Positions 1-8,310 of a stretch of DNA of 10,432 nucleotides are shown here, piece by piece. Source of the stretch: Betaproteobacteria bacterium (GTDB lineage Bacteria; Pseudomonadota; Gammaproteobacteria; Burkholderiales; SG8-39). The stretch's first letter is position 1. Each line of letters starts with the position of its first letter. Where the stretch lies: assembly GCA_019245555.1 (NCBI GenBank), contig JAFARH010000267.1:1-10432 (forward strand), read 5' to 3'. The notes under the pieces are model-generated. The model had not been told where the DNA came from. It searched no databases and saw only the letters and a list, made by a program, of their open reading frames with translations. The translations under genes were made by a program, and so were the position numbers.

Positions 1-1760
1 GAGGGCACGATCATCTCGCGGATCGCGGCCCGGGTCAGCAGGTCCACCGCGCGCGAGTAGTCCGGCTTGTCGGTGCCGCTCATGATGCCGGTCAGCTCGC
101 GGAACTGGCGCCGCACCTCGTTGACGACCGCGCCCGCGGCGCGCCCCACCGCCTCCATCGCCATGGCGCCGAACAGGTAGGGGACGAGGCCGCCGATGAA
201 GAGGCCGATGATCACCATGTGGTTCGAGAGATCGAAGGTATACGACTTGCCCGAAGCCTCGAGCGCGTGCGTGTAGTCCGCGAAGAGCACGAGAGCCGCG
301 AGGCCAGCTGAGCCAATCGCGTAGCCCTTGGTGACCGCCTTCGTCGTGTTGCCGACCGCATCGAGCGGATCGGTGATGTCGCGCACCGACTCCGGCAGGT
401 CCGCCATCTCGGCGATGCCGCCGGCGTTGTCGGTGATCGGCCCGTAGGCGTCGAGCGCGACGATGATGCCCGCCATCGACAGCATCGACGTCGCGGCAAT
501 CGCGATGCCATAGAGACCGGCAAGCCAGTAGGAAACGCCGATCGCGACGCACACGGCGAGCACCGGCCAGGCGGTCGACTTCATCGACACGCCGATGCCG
601 GCGATGATGTTGGTGGCGTGGCCGGTCGTGCTCGCGTTGGCGACGTGCTGCACCGGCTTGAAGTCCGTGCCGGTGTAGTACTCGGTGATCCAGACGAGGA
701 ATCCGGTGAGCGCCATGCCGACCACCGCGGTGCCGTAGAGGTGCCAGATAGTGATCATCTTCGTGGCGTTGCCGACGTCGAATGGCACGGTCTTCACCAC
801 GTCGCCCATGACGATCATGGTGATTGGAATGAAGGCGATGAGCGCGACTACGCCGGCGACGATGAGCCCCTTGTACAACGCGGGCATCACGTTCTTGTCG
901 CCCGGCTTCGCCTTCACGAACCAGGTACCGATGATCGAGGCGATGATCGCGAAGCCGCCGATGGTCAGCGGATAGATGAGCGCCGCCGGCGTCGTTGTCT
1001 TCACCATCAGCGCGCCGAGCAACATGGTCGCGATGATCGTCACCGCATAGGTCTCGAAGAGATCGGCGGCCATGCCGGCGCAGTCGCCGACGTTGTCGCC
1101 GACGTTATCGGCGATCACTGCGGGGTTGCGCGGATCGTCCTCCGGGATTCCCGCCTCTACCTTGCCGACGAGGTCAGCACCGACGTCAGCGCCCTTGGTG
1201 AAGATGCCTCCGCCAAGCCGCGCGAAGATCGAGATGAGCGAGCCGCCAAAGCCGAGCCCTACCAGCGGATGGATGATGTGCGAGAGGTCGGTCTTGTCGT
1301 GCGCGTTCGCGTACAAGAGGCCGAAGTAGCCGGCGACGCCGAGGAGGCCGAGGCCCACTACGAGAAGGCCGGTGATCGCGCCTCCGTTAAACGCGACTTG
1401 CAGCGCCTCGTTGAGGCCCACCCGCGCGGCCTCCGCGGTACGCACGTTGGCGCGCACCGAGATGTTCATTCCGATTACGCCGCAGGCACCCGAAAGGACC
1501 GCGCCGATCAGGAAGCCGAAGGCGGTGGCCCAGCCGAGCTGCGGGATGAAGCCGATGATGAGGAAGAGGATCACGCCGACGATCGCAATCGTTGTGTACT
1601 GGCGGCGCAGATAGGCGATCGCGCCTTCGCGCACCGCCGCCGAGATTTCCTGCATGCGTTCGTTGCCGGCCGGCAGGCGCAGGATGCGCCGCGATTGCCA
1701 GATGCCGTAAATGATCGCGAGGATCGCGCAAGCGAGCGCGAAGATTAGGCCTGCTGTCAT
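1..1760 (-). CDS. hppA: Membrane-bound proton-translocating pyrophosphatase (H+-PPase), C-terminus outside window
   Basis: This integral membrane enzyme hydrolyses pyrophosphate and pumps H+ across the cytoplasmic membrane. The reading frame starts at ATG 1760 and stays open to the left edge, giving 586 complete codons. The family is usually about 670-700 residues with some 16 membrane helices, so the last part lies outside. Family signatures seen are [11 protein letters not shown] (residues 192-202, the substrate/Mg site) followed by the Asp-rich [19 protein letters not shown] (218-236). In [10 protein letters not shown], Lys474 and Thr477 occupy the positions that in this family separate K+-independent (Lys, Thr) from K+-dependent (Ala) enzymes, so a K+-independent H+ pump is inferred. 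A GGGGGA ribosome site precedes the ATG. It lies 29 bases downstream of the adk stop, probably as the last gene seen of the same operon. Na+ pumping cannot be excluded but is unlikely. Confidence 0.96.
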   Translation of the reverse strand, partial: MTAGLIFALACAILAIIYGIWQSRRILRLPAGNERMQEISAAVREGAIAYLRRQYTTIAIVGVILFLIIGFIPQLGWATAFGFLIGAVLSGACGVIGMNISVRANVRTAEAARVGLNEALQVAFNGGAITGLLVVGLGLLGVAGYFGLLYANAHDKTDLSHIIHPLVGLGFGGSLISIFARLGGGIFTKGADVGADLVGKVEAGIPEDDPRNPAVIADNVGDNVGDCAGMAADLFETYAVTIIATMLLGALMVKTTTPAALIYPLTIGGFAIIASIIGTWFVKAKPGDKNVMPALYKGLIVAGVVALIAFIPITMIVMGDVVKTVPFDVGNATKMITIWHLYGTAVVGMALTGFLVWITEYYTGTDFKPVQHVANASTTGHATNIIAGIGVSMKSTAWPVLAVCVAIGVSYWLAGLYGIAIAATSMLSMAGIIVALDAYGPITDNAGGIAEMADLPESVRDITDPLDAVGNTTKAVTKGYAIGSAGLAALVLFADYTHALEASGKSYTFDLSNHMVIIGLFIGGLVPYLFGAMAMEAVGRAAGAVVNEVRRQFRELTGIMSGTDKPDYSRAVDLLTRAAIREMIVP

Positions 1761-1789
1761 GTTGTCCCCCGGAAAGGGGTCGAATTTTA

Positions 1790-3173
<1,384 letters not shown>

Positions 3174-3177
<4 letters not shown>

Positions 3178-3362
3178 GCTTCTTCTTCGGGCGGGAGCTT
3201 GCGCGCCTCCTCTTCCAGCATCACGGGAATGTCGTCCTTCACCGGATAGGCGAGGCGATCGGCCTTGCAGACGAGCTCGCCCGCATCTTTGCGATAGGTG
3301 AGCTTGCCCTTGCAGAGCGGGCACACCAGGATTTCAAGCAGCTTTGGATCGACGGAGCCCAT
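3174..3362 (-). CDS. ycaR: UPF0434 / YcaR-like (Trm112-type) zinc-ribbon protein
   Basis: This 62-residue protein has the conserved start [14 protein letters not shown] (residues 9-22), a third Cys in ELVCK, and [18 protein letters not shown] (38-55), closely resembling Escherichia coli YcaR. The family shares the Trm112 fold. In bacteria its exact role is not settled; eukaryotic and archaeal Trm112 activates methyltransferases. Its place between lpxK and kdsB is widely conserved in Proteobacteria, which suggests but does not prove a link to envelope biogenesis. The ATG at 3362 is preceded by a good AAGAGG ribosome site within the end of lpxK. The first 29 bases overlap lpxK in another frame, and its stop overlaps the kdsB GTG. 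Confidence 0.93.
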
Positions 3363-4302
3363 CGAGCCTCTTCGAGAGCCAGTCGCCGAACGCGGGGTCG
3401 AGCTCGGCGGTCACCGGCAATACCCACCAATTCGGTTTTGCGGTGCGGCGCAATTTTACCGCGTCCTTCTCGGTCATCAGGACCGGCGCGTCGTCGCCGA
3501 ATTGCAGGTCCTTCTCGCTGAACTGATGGTGATCGGGAAAAGGATGCGGCACCAGCTTCACGCCGAGCTTCCCGACATGCAGGAAGAACCGGTTCGGGTC
3601 GCCGATACCGGCAACCGCGTGCACCTTCTGTCCCGCGAACGCGCTTGCCGGACGCCGATCGGCCGCGTCGGTCATGCGATGCAGCTCGGCGCCTTGCAGG
3701 CGCATGGCGAAACCATCCCCCGCTGCACCGTTCAAGACCACTGCATCGACGGAGCGTGACGCCGGCTCACGCAGCGGACCCGCGGGTAGCATGAAGCCAT
3801 TGCCGAAGCCACGCGCGTCGATCACGGCGATCTCGACGTCGCGCCGCAGCCGATAGTGCTGCAGGCCATCGTCGAGCACGAGGACGTCAACGTCGGGATG
3901 TGCATCACGCAGCGCGGCGATGACGCGCAGGCGATCAGCGCCCACCCACACCGGACAGCCACTGCGGCGCGACAGCAGGATCGGCTCGTCGCCCACTGCG
4001 GCGGCATCGTCGGCGATGGTCGCCGCTCGCGGTACGTCGATCTTGGCTCCATATCCGCGCGAGACGACGCCGGGCGTCCAGCCCTTCTTCTTCAGGAACT
4101 CGGTGATCCAGATGACGAGCGGCGTCTTGCCCGTGCCGCCTACGGTGAGATTGCCGACCACGACAACTGGAATGCCGGGATGCTTGCTCGGCAGGATGCG
4201 CAGCCAATAGAGGAGCCGGCGCAAGGCGACCGCGAAGCGAAAGACGAGGCTCACCGGCCACAGCAGCCACGCTACGAGGCCGCGGTGGTACCAGTGGCGC
4301 AC
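3334..4302 (-). CDS. lpxK: Tetraacyldisaccharide 4'-kinase
   Basis: LpxK phosphorylates the 4' position of the tetraacyldisaccharide 1-phosphate precursor of lipid A at the inner face of the cytoplasmic membrane. The 322-residue product has the family's usual length. An N-terminal hydrophobic stretch (about residues 8-37) forms the membrane anchor. The P-loop [12 protein letters not shown] spans residues 50-61, VSRGYGAK follows at 80-87, and the hallmark [10 protein letters not shown] begins at 143. MTEKDAVK lies near the C-terminus. The start is a GTG at 4302 that shares one base with the exbD stop (TAGTG), so coupling is likely. The 3' end overlaps the UPF0434 gene by 29 bases. No msbA gene lies beside it, unlike the enterobacterial msbA-lpxK pair. 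Confidence 0.97.
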   Translation of the reverse strand: MRHWYHRGLVAWLLWPVSLVFRFAVALRRLLYWLRILPSKHPGIPVVVVGNLTVGGTGKTPLVIWITEFLKKKGWTPGVVSRGYGAKIDVPRAATIADDAAAVGDEPILLSRRSGCPVWVGADRLRVIAALRDAHPDVDVLVLDDGLQHYRLRRDVEIAVIDARGFGNGFMLPAGPLREPASRSVDAVVLNGAAGDGFAMRLQGAELHRMTDAADRRPASAFAGQKVHAVAGIGDPNRFFLHVGKLGVKLVPHPFPDHHQFSEKDLQFGDDAPVLMTEKDAVKLRRTAKPNWWVLPVTAELDPAFGDWLSKRLDGLRRSKAA

Positions 4303-4718
4303 TACCTGGAGGCTTGCGCGGTGAAGTTGACTTGCGCGATGCCGGCGACGCGGGCTGCTTCCATGACGCGCATCACCGACTGATGCGTAGCCGTGCCATC
4401 GGCGCTGATCACGACCACCGGCTCCTTTGCCGCGCCCGCGGCGCGCCGCAGCTCATCGGCGAGCTGCGTAGGCGAGCGGAAGACGACCGGCTTGCCGTTT
4501 ACGACGTACTGGCCCTGCGCGTTGACGAGCACCGCGATCTCGTTCGAGCGGTCGGGCTGCTTCTCGGCGTCGGCCGACGGCAGGTTGATCGCGAGCTCGG
4601 TGTACTTGTTGTAGGTGGTGGTGATCATGAGGAAGATCAGGATCACCATCATTACGTCGATGAGCGGCACGAGGTTGATCTCGAGCGGCTCCTTTTCCTG
4701 ACCTCGCTGAAAGTTCAC
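4302..4718 (-). CDS. exbD: ExbD/TolR family biopolymer transport protein
   Basis: ExbD is the small partner of the ExbB proton channel. The complex uses proton-motive force to energise TonB-dependent uptake (or Tol-Pal functions for TolR homologues). The 138-residue product has a short cytoplasmic N-terminus, one membrane helix (about residues 16-36) that carries the essential Asp in LVPLIDVMMV (Asp21), and a periplasmic domain of about 100 residues. The GTG start at 4718 shares one base with the exbB stop (TAGTG). The same one-base arrangement recurs at its own end with lpxK. No tonB or tol genes are in the window, so assignment to ExbD rather than TolR rests on the conserved exbB-exbD-lpxK order. 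Confidence 0.94.
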   Translation of the reverse strand: MNFQRGQEKEPLEINLVPLIDVMMVILIFLMITTTYNKYTELAINLPSADAEKQPDRSNEIAVLVNAQGQYVVNGKPVVFRSPTQLADELRRAAGAAKEPVVVISADGTATHQSVMRVMEAARVAGIAQVNFTAQASR

Positions 4719-5344
4719 TAGACGCGAAGCCCCGGGTAATCGGGCCGGTCGCCGTGTATCACGTCGACGAGCTTCGAGGCGAGGAGCTCCATCTCCACGA
4801 CGAAAGTATCGACCTTGTTCTTGTAATGCCGATAGAAGATGAGCGCCGGAATGGCGATGGCGATGCCGAAGGCGGTGTTGTAGAGCGCGATCGAGATGCC
4901 GTGCGCGAGCTGTTGCGGGTTGGAACCGGTCGGCGACTGCGAGCCGAAGATCTCGATCATGCCGATGACGGTGCCGAAGAGGCCCAGGAGCGGCGAAGCG
5001 GTGGCGATCGTGCCGAGCGTCGTCAGGAAGCGCTCGAGGTCGTGCGCGACGGCGCGGCCGGCCTCCTCGATCGCCTCCTTCATCACGTAGCGTGAGGCCT
5101 TGTTGTTGCGCAGCCCTGCGGCAAGCACCGCGCCGAGCGGAGAATCCTGTGCCAGGCGCTCGAGAACCGCTTCCGACACGCCCTGGCGCCGGTACATGTC
5201 GACCACCTGCTCAAAGAGCTGCGGCGGAACGATCTTCGCCGCGCGCAGCGAGATCGAGCGCTCGATGATCAGGGCAACGGCAACGATGGAAGCAGCGAGG
5301 AGAGACCCGATCGGCCAGCCAGCAGCCTGCAGAATTGCGAACAA
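4718..5344 (-). CDS. exbB: ExbB / MotA-TolQ-ExbB family proton channel protein
   Basis: ExbB is the main proton-channel subunit in the cytoplasmic membrane. The 208-residue product shows three membrane helices at about residues 12-28, 107-133 and 150-172, with a cytoplasmic loop between the first two. The signature ASPLLGLFGTVIGMI (116-130) and ALYNTAFGIAIAIPA (153-167) are typical. The start is a TTG at 5344. It is supported by a Shine-Dalgarno-like AAGGA a few bases upstream and by the family-typical N-terminus FAILQAAGWPIGSLL; no ATG would keep the first helix. It is the first gene of the minus-strand operon and is divergent from xseA, so the operon promoter should lie in 5345-5717. Confidence 0.95.
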   Translation of the reverse strand: MFAILQAAGWPIGSLLAASIVAVALIIERSISLRAAKIVPPQLFEQVVDMYRRQGVSEAVLERLAQDSPLGAVLAAGLRNNKASRYVMKEAIEEAGRAVAHDLERFLTTLGTIATASPLLGLFGTVIGMIEIFGSQSPTGSNPQQLAHGISIALYNTAFGIAIAIPALIFYRHYKNKVDTFVVEMELLASKLVDVIHGDRPDYPGLRV

Positions 5345-5373
5345 CCTATTTCCTTATAGTTTTTAGCTCATTC

Positions 5374-5402
5374 CCTAATGCGCGGCGGCGACTGTACGGC
5401 AA
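5374..5402 (-). promoter_or_regulatory. Possible sigma-70-type promoter for the exbB operon
   Basis: Read on the minus strand, TTGCCG (5402-5397) is followed after exactly 17 bases by ATTAGG (5379-5374), about 30 bases upstream of the exbB TTG. The -35 match is fair and the -10 match is weak. It is offered only because spacing and position suit; no transcript evidence exists here. Confidence 0.25.
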
Positions 5403-5487
5403 ACGAAGCCGTGGCGGCAAGTTAATGCACTGCACCAATGACGCTTCCGGAGCCGAGTCGCCGACGGAGGTTGTAGTGCATTGCGCG

Positions 5488-5523
5488 ATATCCACAAAAA
5501 GCTGTGGACAAAGTTGTGGATTA
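5488..5523. promoter_or_regulatory. Cluster of three DnaA-box-like sites
   Basis: Three 9-mers each differ by one base from TTATCCACA. They are ATATCCACA (5488-5496, plus), TTGTCCACA (5503-5511, read on minus) and TAATCCACA (5515-5523, read on minus). Their shared TCCACA cores begin every 12 bases, and the first two form an inverted repeat around a 6-base spacer. A fourth site, CTATCCACA on the minus strand, is at 5680-5688. They could bind DnaA to regulate the flanking genes or replication, or the repeat could be the operator of another regulator. Confidence 0.45.
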
Positions 5524-5657
5524 CCGATGGATAGTCCCGTCATACGCAGTTAGCAAGGCTCCCAAGTCGGTCACGATCAAAATTTGAGCAGGCTTTTGCG
5601 CTGACGAAACATGCGCTTACGGGAAAGAATGGGCCTCCGCAAGCGATCCCAGTCGCC

Positions 5658-5674
5658 GCTCCAGGGTCTGGAGC
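5658..5674. repeat. Short perfect stem-loop upstream of xseA
   Basis: GCTCCAG and CTGGAGC are exact reverse complements separated by GGT, giving a 7-bp stem 44 bases before the xseA ATG. It has no T-tract, so it is not a typical terminator. It could be part of the xseA leader or an operator. Confidence 0.4.
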
Positions 5675-5717
5675 CCGAATGTGGATAGTGTAGGCTCGCC
5701 CCGCGCCCGCCGCCGCT

Positions 5718-6923
5718 ATGCAGAACGATTTCGCCCGGTCCAGTGTCACCGTTTCTGAATTGCTGCGAAGCGTCCGCGACACGCTGGAGCGGCGGTTCCC
5801 TCTGCTGTGGGTACGGGGCGAAGTTTCCAACCTACGACCCGCCGCGTCGGGCCACTGCTACTTCACCTTGAAGGACCGTGGCGCCCAGGTCGACTGCGTG
5901 ATGTTCCGCAGCCGGGCAACCGCGTTCGAGGCGGAGCTGAAAGAAGGGATGCAGGTGGAGGCGCACGTCCTAGTGAGCCTCTACGAGCCGCGCGGACGCT
6001 TCCAGCTGACCGTCGAGGCACTGAGGCCCGCGGGCCTCGGGCCCCTCTACGAGCGCTTCCTGAAGCTCAAGGAGAAGCTCGAGCGCGAGGGCTTGTTCGA
6101 TGCGTCGCTCAAGCGGCCGCTGCCCGAGCATCCGCGCACGATCGGCGTCGTCACCTCGCTCGCCGCCGCGGCGCTTCGCGATGTCCTGACGACGCTCGCG
6201 CGGCGAAACCCGGCGATCCCGGTGATCGTCTACCCGGCGCCGGTCCAGGGCGAAGGAGCCGGATACCGGATCGCCGCGGCGCTGAAGACGGCGAGCGGCC
6301 GCGCCGAGTGCGATGTGCTGCTCCTCGTGCGCGGCGGCGGCTCGATCGAGGACCTGTGGTCCTTCAATGAGGAAAGCGTCGCCCGCGCCATCCGCGCCTC
6401 GCGAATCCCCGTATTGGTCGGGGTCGGCCACGAGAGCGACTTCACCATCGCCGACTTCGCCGCCGACCAGCGCGCACCGACGCCGACGGCTGCCGCCGAG
6501 CTCGCGACCCCGGCCCGCGCGGAGCTTGCCGCCCGCGTCGCCGATTGCGTGCGATCGCTTTCGCGCGAGATGCGCCGCTTGCTCCAATACGCTATGCAGG
6601 CGCTCGATGGCTGCGCCAAGCGTCTCGTGCATCCGGCGCAGCGCCTGCGCGCCGGCGAGCAGACGCTCACGCAGCTCCGCACTCGCCTCGCCTTCTCGCT
6701 TGGGCATCGCGTGCATCGCTGCCTGGCGGAGCTCTCGCGCCTGCAGGCCTCGCTCGCCGGCATGGATCCGACTGCGGTGCTCGAGCGCGGCTACAGCATC
6801 ACGCGTACACCGGACGGAAAGGTATTGCGCGACGCCGCACGGATCGCCGAAGGAGACGAGATCTTCACGACGCTCGCGCGCGGGAGCGTCCGCAGCAAGG
6901 TGAAGAAGCGGGAACTCCTGTAA
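5718..6923 (+). CDS. xseA: Exodeoxyribonuclease VII large subunit
   Basis: XseA is the catalytic subunit of exonuclease VII, which with many copies of XseB degrades single-stranded DNA to short oligonucleotides. The 401-residue product has an N-terminal OB-fold (about residues 9-105) and a catalytic region with TSLAAAALRD (146-155), VRGGGSIEDLW (204-214) and GVGHESDFTIADFAAD (235-250). Asp155, Arg205, His238 and Asp241 match residues I recall as implicated in catalysis in E. coli XseA. A helical region precedes the conserved C-terminal LERGYSITR. It is about 55 residues shorter than the E. coli protein, mainly at the C-terminus. Two small residues usual in the SxTGAA motif are replaced by Ala. 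The ATG at 5718 has no clear Shine-Dalgarno sequence. xseB is not in the window. The next gene follows after nine bases. Confidence 0.96.
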   Translation: MQNDFARSSVTVSELLRSVRDTLERRFPLLWVRGEVSNLRPAASGHCYFTLKDRGAQVDCVMFRSRATAFEAELKEGMQVEAHVLVSLYEPRGRFQLTVEALRPAGLGPLYERFLKLKEKLEREGLFDASLKRPLPEHPRTIGVVTSLAAAALRDVLTTLARRNPAIPVIVYPAPVQGEGAGYRIAAALKTASGRAECDVLLLVRGGGSIEDLWSFNEESVARAIRASRIPVLVGVGHESDFTIADFAADQRAPTPTAAAELATPARAELAARVADCVRSLSREMRRLLQYAMQALDGCAKRLVHPAQRLRAGEQTLTQLRTRLAFSLGHRVHRCLAELSRLQASLAGMDPTAVLERGYSITRTPDGKVLRDAARIAEGDEIFTTLARGSVRSKVKKRELL

Positions 6924-6932
6924 CCTGCGCGC

Positions 6933-7487
6933 ATGGCGCATCGCCTGTCGAAGATCACGACGCGCACCGGCGATCGCGGCGATACCGGCCTCGGCGATGG
7001 CTCGCGTGTCTCGAAATCGAGCGCACGCGTGCATGCGCTAGGCGAGCTCGACGAGCTGAACAGCGCGATCGGGTTGGTGCTCGCGGAGGACGTCCCGGCC
7101 GAAGTGAGCGAAGCGCTGAGCGACGTGCAGCACGATCTCCTCGACCTCGGCGGTGAGATCAGCATTCCTGGCCACGCGCTCGTAGCCGATACACACGTCG
7201 AGCGCCTCGAAGCGACCATCGAGAAGTGGAACGCCGAGCTGCCCGCGCTCAAGGAATTCATCCTGCCCGGCGGCACCCGTGCCGCAGCGGCAGCGCATCT
7301 TACGCGCACGATCTGCCGGCGCGCTGAGCGAAGCTTGGTTCAATTAAAGGCGAAGGAAAAAGTGAGCGACGCGGCGCTGCGCTACCTGAACCGGCTGTCC
7401 GACCTCCTCTTCATCGCCGGCCGCCGCCTCAACCGCGCCGCCGGCCGCACGGACGTGCAATGGCGACACGAGCGCAAGAAGCGCTGA
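6933..7487 (+). CDS. pduO: PduO-type ATP:cob(I)alamin adenosyltransferase
   Basis: This enzyme transfers the 5'-deoxyadenosyl group of ATP to cob(I)alamin to make coenzyme B12. The 184-residue product has the N-terminal ATP-binding motif TTRTGDRGDTGL (residues 9-20), GDGSRVSK (21-28), LGELDELNS (36-44), then the ICRRAERSL helix (127-135) and YLNRLSDLLFIAGRRLN (151-167), which define the MMAB/PduO family rather than CobA/BtuR. Nothing in the window uses B12, so it probably serves general salvage or methylmalonyl-CoA mutase or ribonucleotide reductase elsewhere. The ATG at 6933 is nine bases after xseA. The 3' end overlaps the next gene by 28 bases, so the two are probably co-transcribed. Confidence 0.95.
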   Translation: MAHRLSKITTRTGDRGDTGLGDGSRVSKSSARVHALGELDELNSAIGLVLAEDVPAEVSEALSDVQHDLLDLGGEISIPGHALVADTHVERLEATIEKWNAELPALKEFILPGGTRAAAAAHLTRTICRRAERSLVQLKAKEKVSDAALRYLNRLSDLLFIAGRRLNRAAGRTDVQWRHERKKR

Positions 7488-7882
7488 GAGAGCCTCGGCA
7501 TCGCGTCCTCATCGTGGACGACGAGGAATCGACGCGCGTACTGCTCGCGCGACTCCTCACCAAGGAGCTGAACGTCGAGGCGCAGCTCGCCGGCACCTGC
7601 GAGCAAGCGCTCAAGCTCGCCGGCAACTTCGCCTACGACGCGATCCTGCTCGATCTGCTAATGCCCGGCATCGGCGGTCTCGGCGTGCTCGCCGCACTCC
7701 GCGCGCAATCGCCCAATGCCGCGACGCCCGTGATCATCGTCTCGGTCGTGACCGACCAGGAAACCGTCGACCGGGCGATGGCGGCCGGCGCAAACGCCTA
7801 CCACGTGAAGCCGATCCGCCGCGCCGAGCTCATCTCCACCGTGCGCTCGCAGCTCGCGAAGCGAGGACAACCCAGGCACTGA
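7460..7882 (+). CDS. Stand-alone receiver-domain response regulator (CheY-like)
   Basis: This 140-residue protein is a single phospho-receiver domain with no output domain. Asp20-Asp21 in VLIVDDEES form the metal site. Asp65 in AILLDLLMPG is the phospho-acceptor. Ser95 in VIIVSVV and Lys117 in HVKPI complete the switch residues. It should act by protein interaction after phosphorylation, like CheY or a phosphorelay intermediate. No histidine kinase is in the window, so its partner is unknown. The ATG at 7460 lies within the adenosyltransferase gene (28-base overlap). No other usable start keeps the first beta strand, so the overlap is real. The ridA-like gene follows after 16 bases. Confidence 0.93.
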   Translation: MATRAQEALREPRHRVLIVDDEESTRVLLARLLTKELNVEAQLAGTCEQALKLAGNFAYDAILLDLLMPGIGGLGVLAALRAQSPNAATPVIIVSVVTDQETVDRAMAAGANAYHVKPIRRAELISTVRSQLAKRGQPRH

Positions 7883-7898
7883 CCCGAAGTACACACCT

Positions 7899-8282
7899 AT
7901 GGCAGACATCAAGATCTACAACGTCGACGCGCTCGGCAAACCCGTTGGTCCCTACTCTCACGTCGCCCGCGTGAAGAACGCGGAAACGCTCTACATCGCC
8001 GGCATGCTCGCGCCAGGAGAGAGCTTCGAGAAACAATGCGCCGCGGTCTTCGCGCAGATCGAGCAGGCGCTGAAATCCGCCGGCGGCGGCTGGAAGAACG
8101 TCGTCCAATTCACCACCTTCCTCGTGCACTCGCAGGATATCGCCGCGTTCTATCGCTGGCGCGAGCAGAACTATCCGAAGCTGTTTCCCGACGGCAAGTA
8201 CCCGCCGAACACGCTCCTCATCATTGACCGCCTCGTGCAGGAGCAATTCCTGATCGAGGTGCAGACCATCGCTGCGCTCTAG
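7899..8282 (+). CDS. RidA/YjgF-family protein lacking the catalytic Arg
   Basis: The 127-residue product has the full length and layout of the Rid family: N-terminal VGPYSHVARV (residues 16-25), LYIAGMLAP (31-39), the central helix FEKQCAAVFAQIEQAL (43-58), FTTFLV (71-76), and a C-terminal IEVQTIAAL (119-127). Canonical RidA enzymes hydrolyse reactive imine/enamine intermediates using an Arg in a PARS-like motif near residue 105. Here the matching segment reads YPPNTLLII, with Asn104 in place of Arg. It therefore probably belongs to a Rid subgroup without classical deaminase activity, and its substrate is unknown. It sits between the response regulator gene and a membrane protein gene. Confidence 0.9.
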   Translation: MADIKIYNVDALGKPVGPYSHVARVKNAETLYIAGMLAPGESFEKQCAAVFAQIEQALKSAGGGWKNVVQFTTFLVHSQDIAAFYRWREQNYPKLFPDGKYPPNTLLIIDRLVQEQFLIEVQTIAAL

Positions 8283-8310
8283 CGCCAAGCTGGCTCTGTA
8301 CTGCGGGATC

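Larger units (their letters stand above)
5345..5717. other. Divergent intergenic region between exbB and xseA
   Basis: This 373-base spacer must hold the promoters for the two diverging operons. It contains a cluster of DnaA-box-like 9-mers (5488-5523, with another at 5680-5688), a 7-bp stem-loop (5658-5674) and an 8-bp inverted repeat AATGCACT/AGTGCATT (5424-5431 and 5475-5482). Its base composition is less GC-rich than the flanking genes. Open frames here (for example 5346-5543 minus) show no recognisable protein features, so no gene is called. Confidence 0.7.

Noticed and set aside
618..1748. Plus-strand open frame of 376 codons opposite hppA
   Set aside because: It is antisense to a strongly conserved membrane protein. 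The predicted product is rich in Asp, Arg, Glu and His with no recognisable domain, as expected of a mirror frame in GC-rich DNA.
3178..3324. Upstream extension of kdsB to 3324
   Set aside because: The extra 49 residues are unlike the family and lie in another frame of the UPF0434 gene; the GTG at 3177 fits the known N-terminus.
5346..5543. Minus-strand 65-codon frame in the exbB-xseA spacer
   Set aside because: No family resemblance, and it covers the DnaA-box-like cluster and likely promoter; better seen as regulatory DNA.
5345..5717. Main chromosomal replication origin
   Set aside because: DnaA-like sites are present, but all are imperfect, there is no clear AT-rich unwinding stretch, and none of dnaA, dnaN, gyrB, rpmH or parAB is adjacent. 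Kept only as a possible DnaA-binding locus.
5970..7034. Minus-strand open frame of 354 codons opposite xseA and the adenosyltransferase gene
   Set aside because: It spans two well-supported genes on the other strand, and its Arg/Ala/Glu-rich composition matches a shadow frame.
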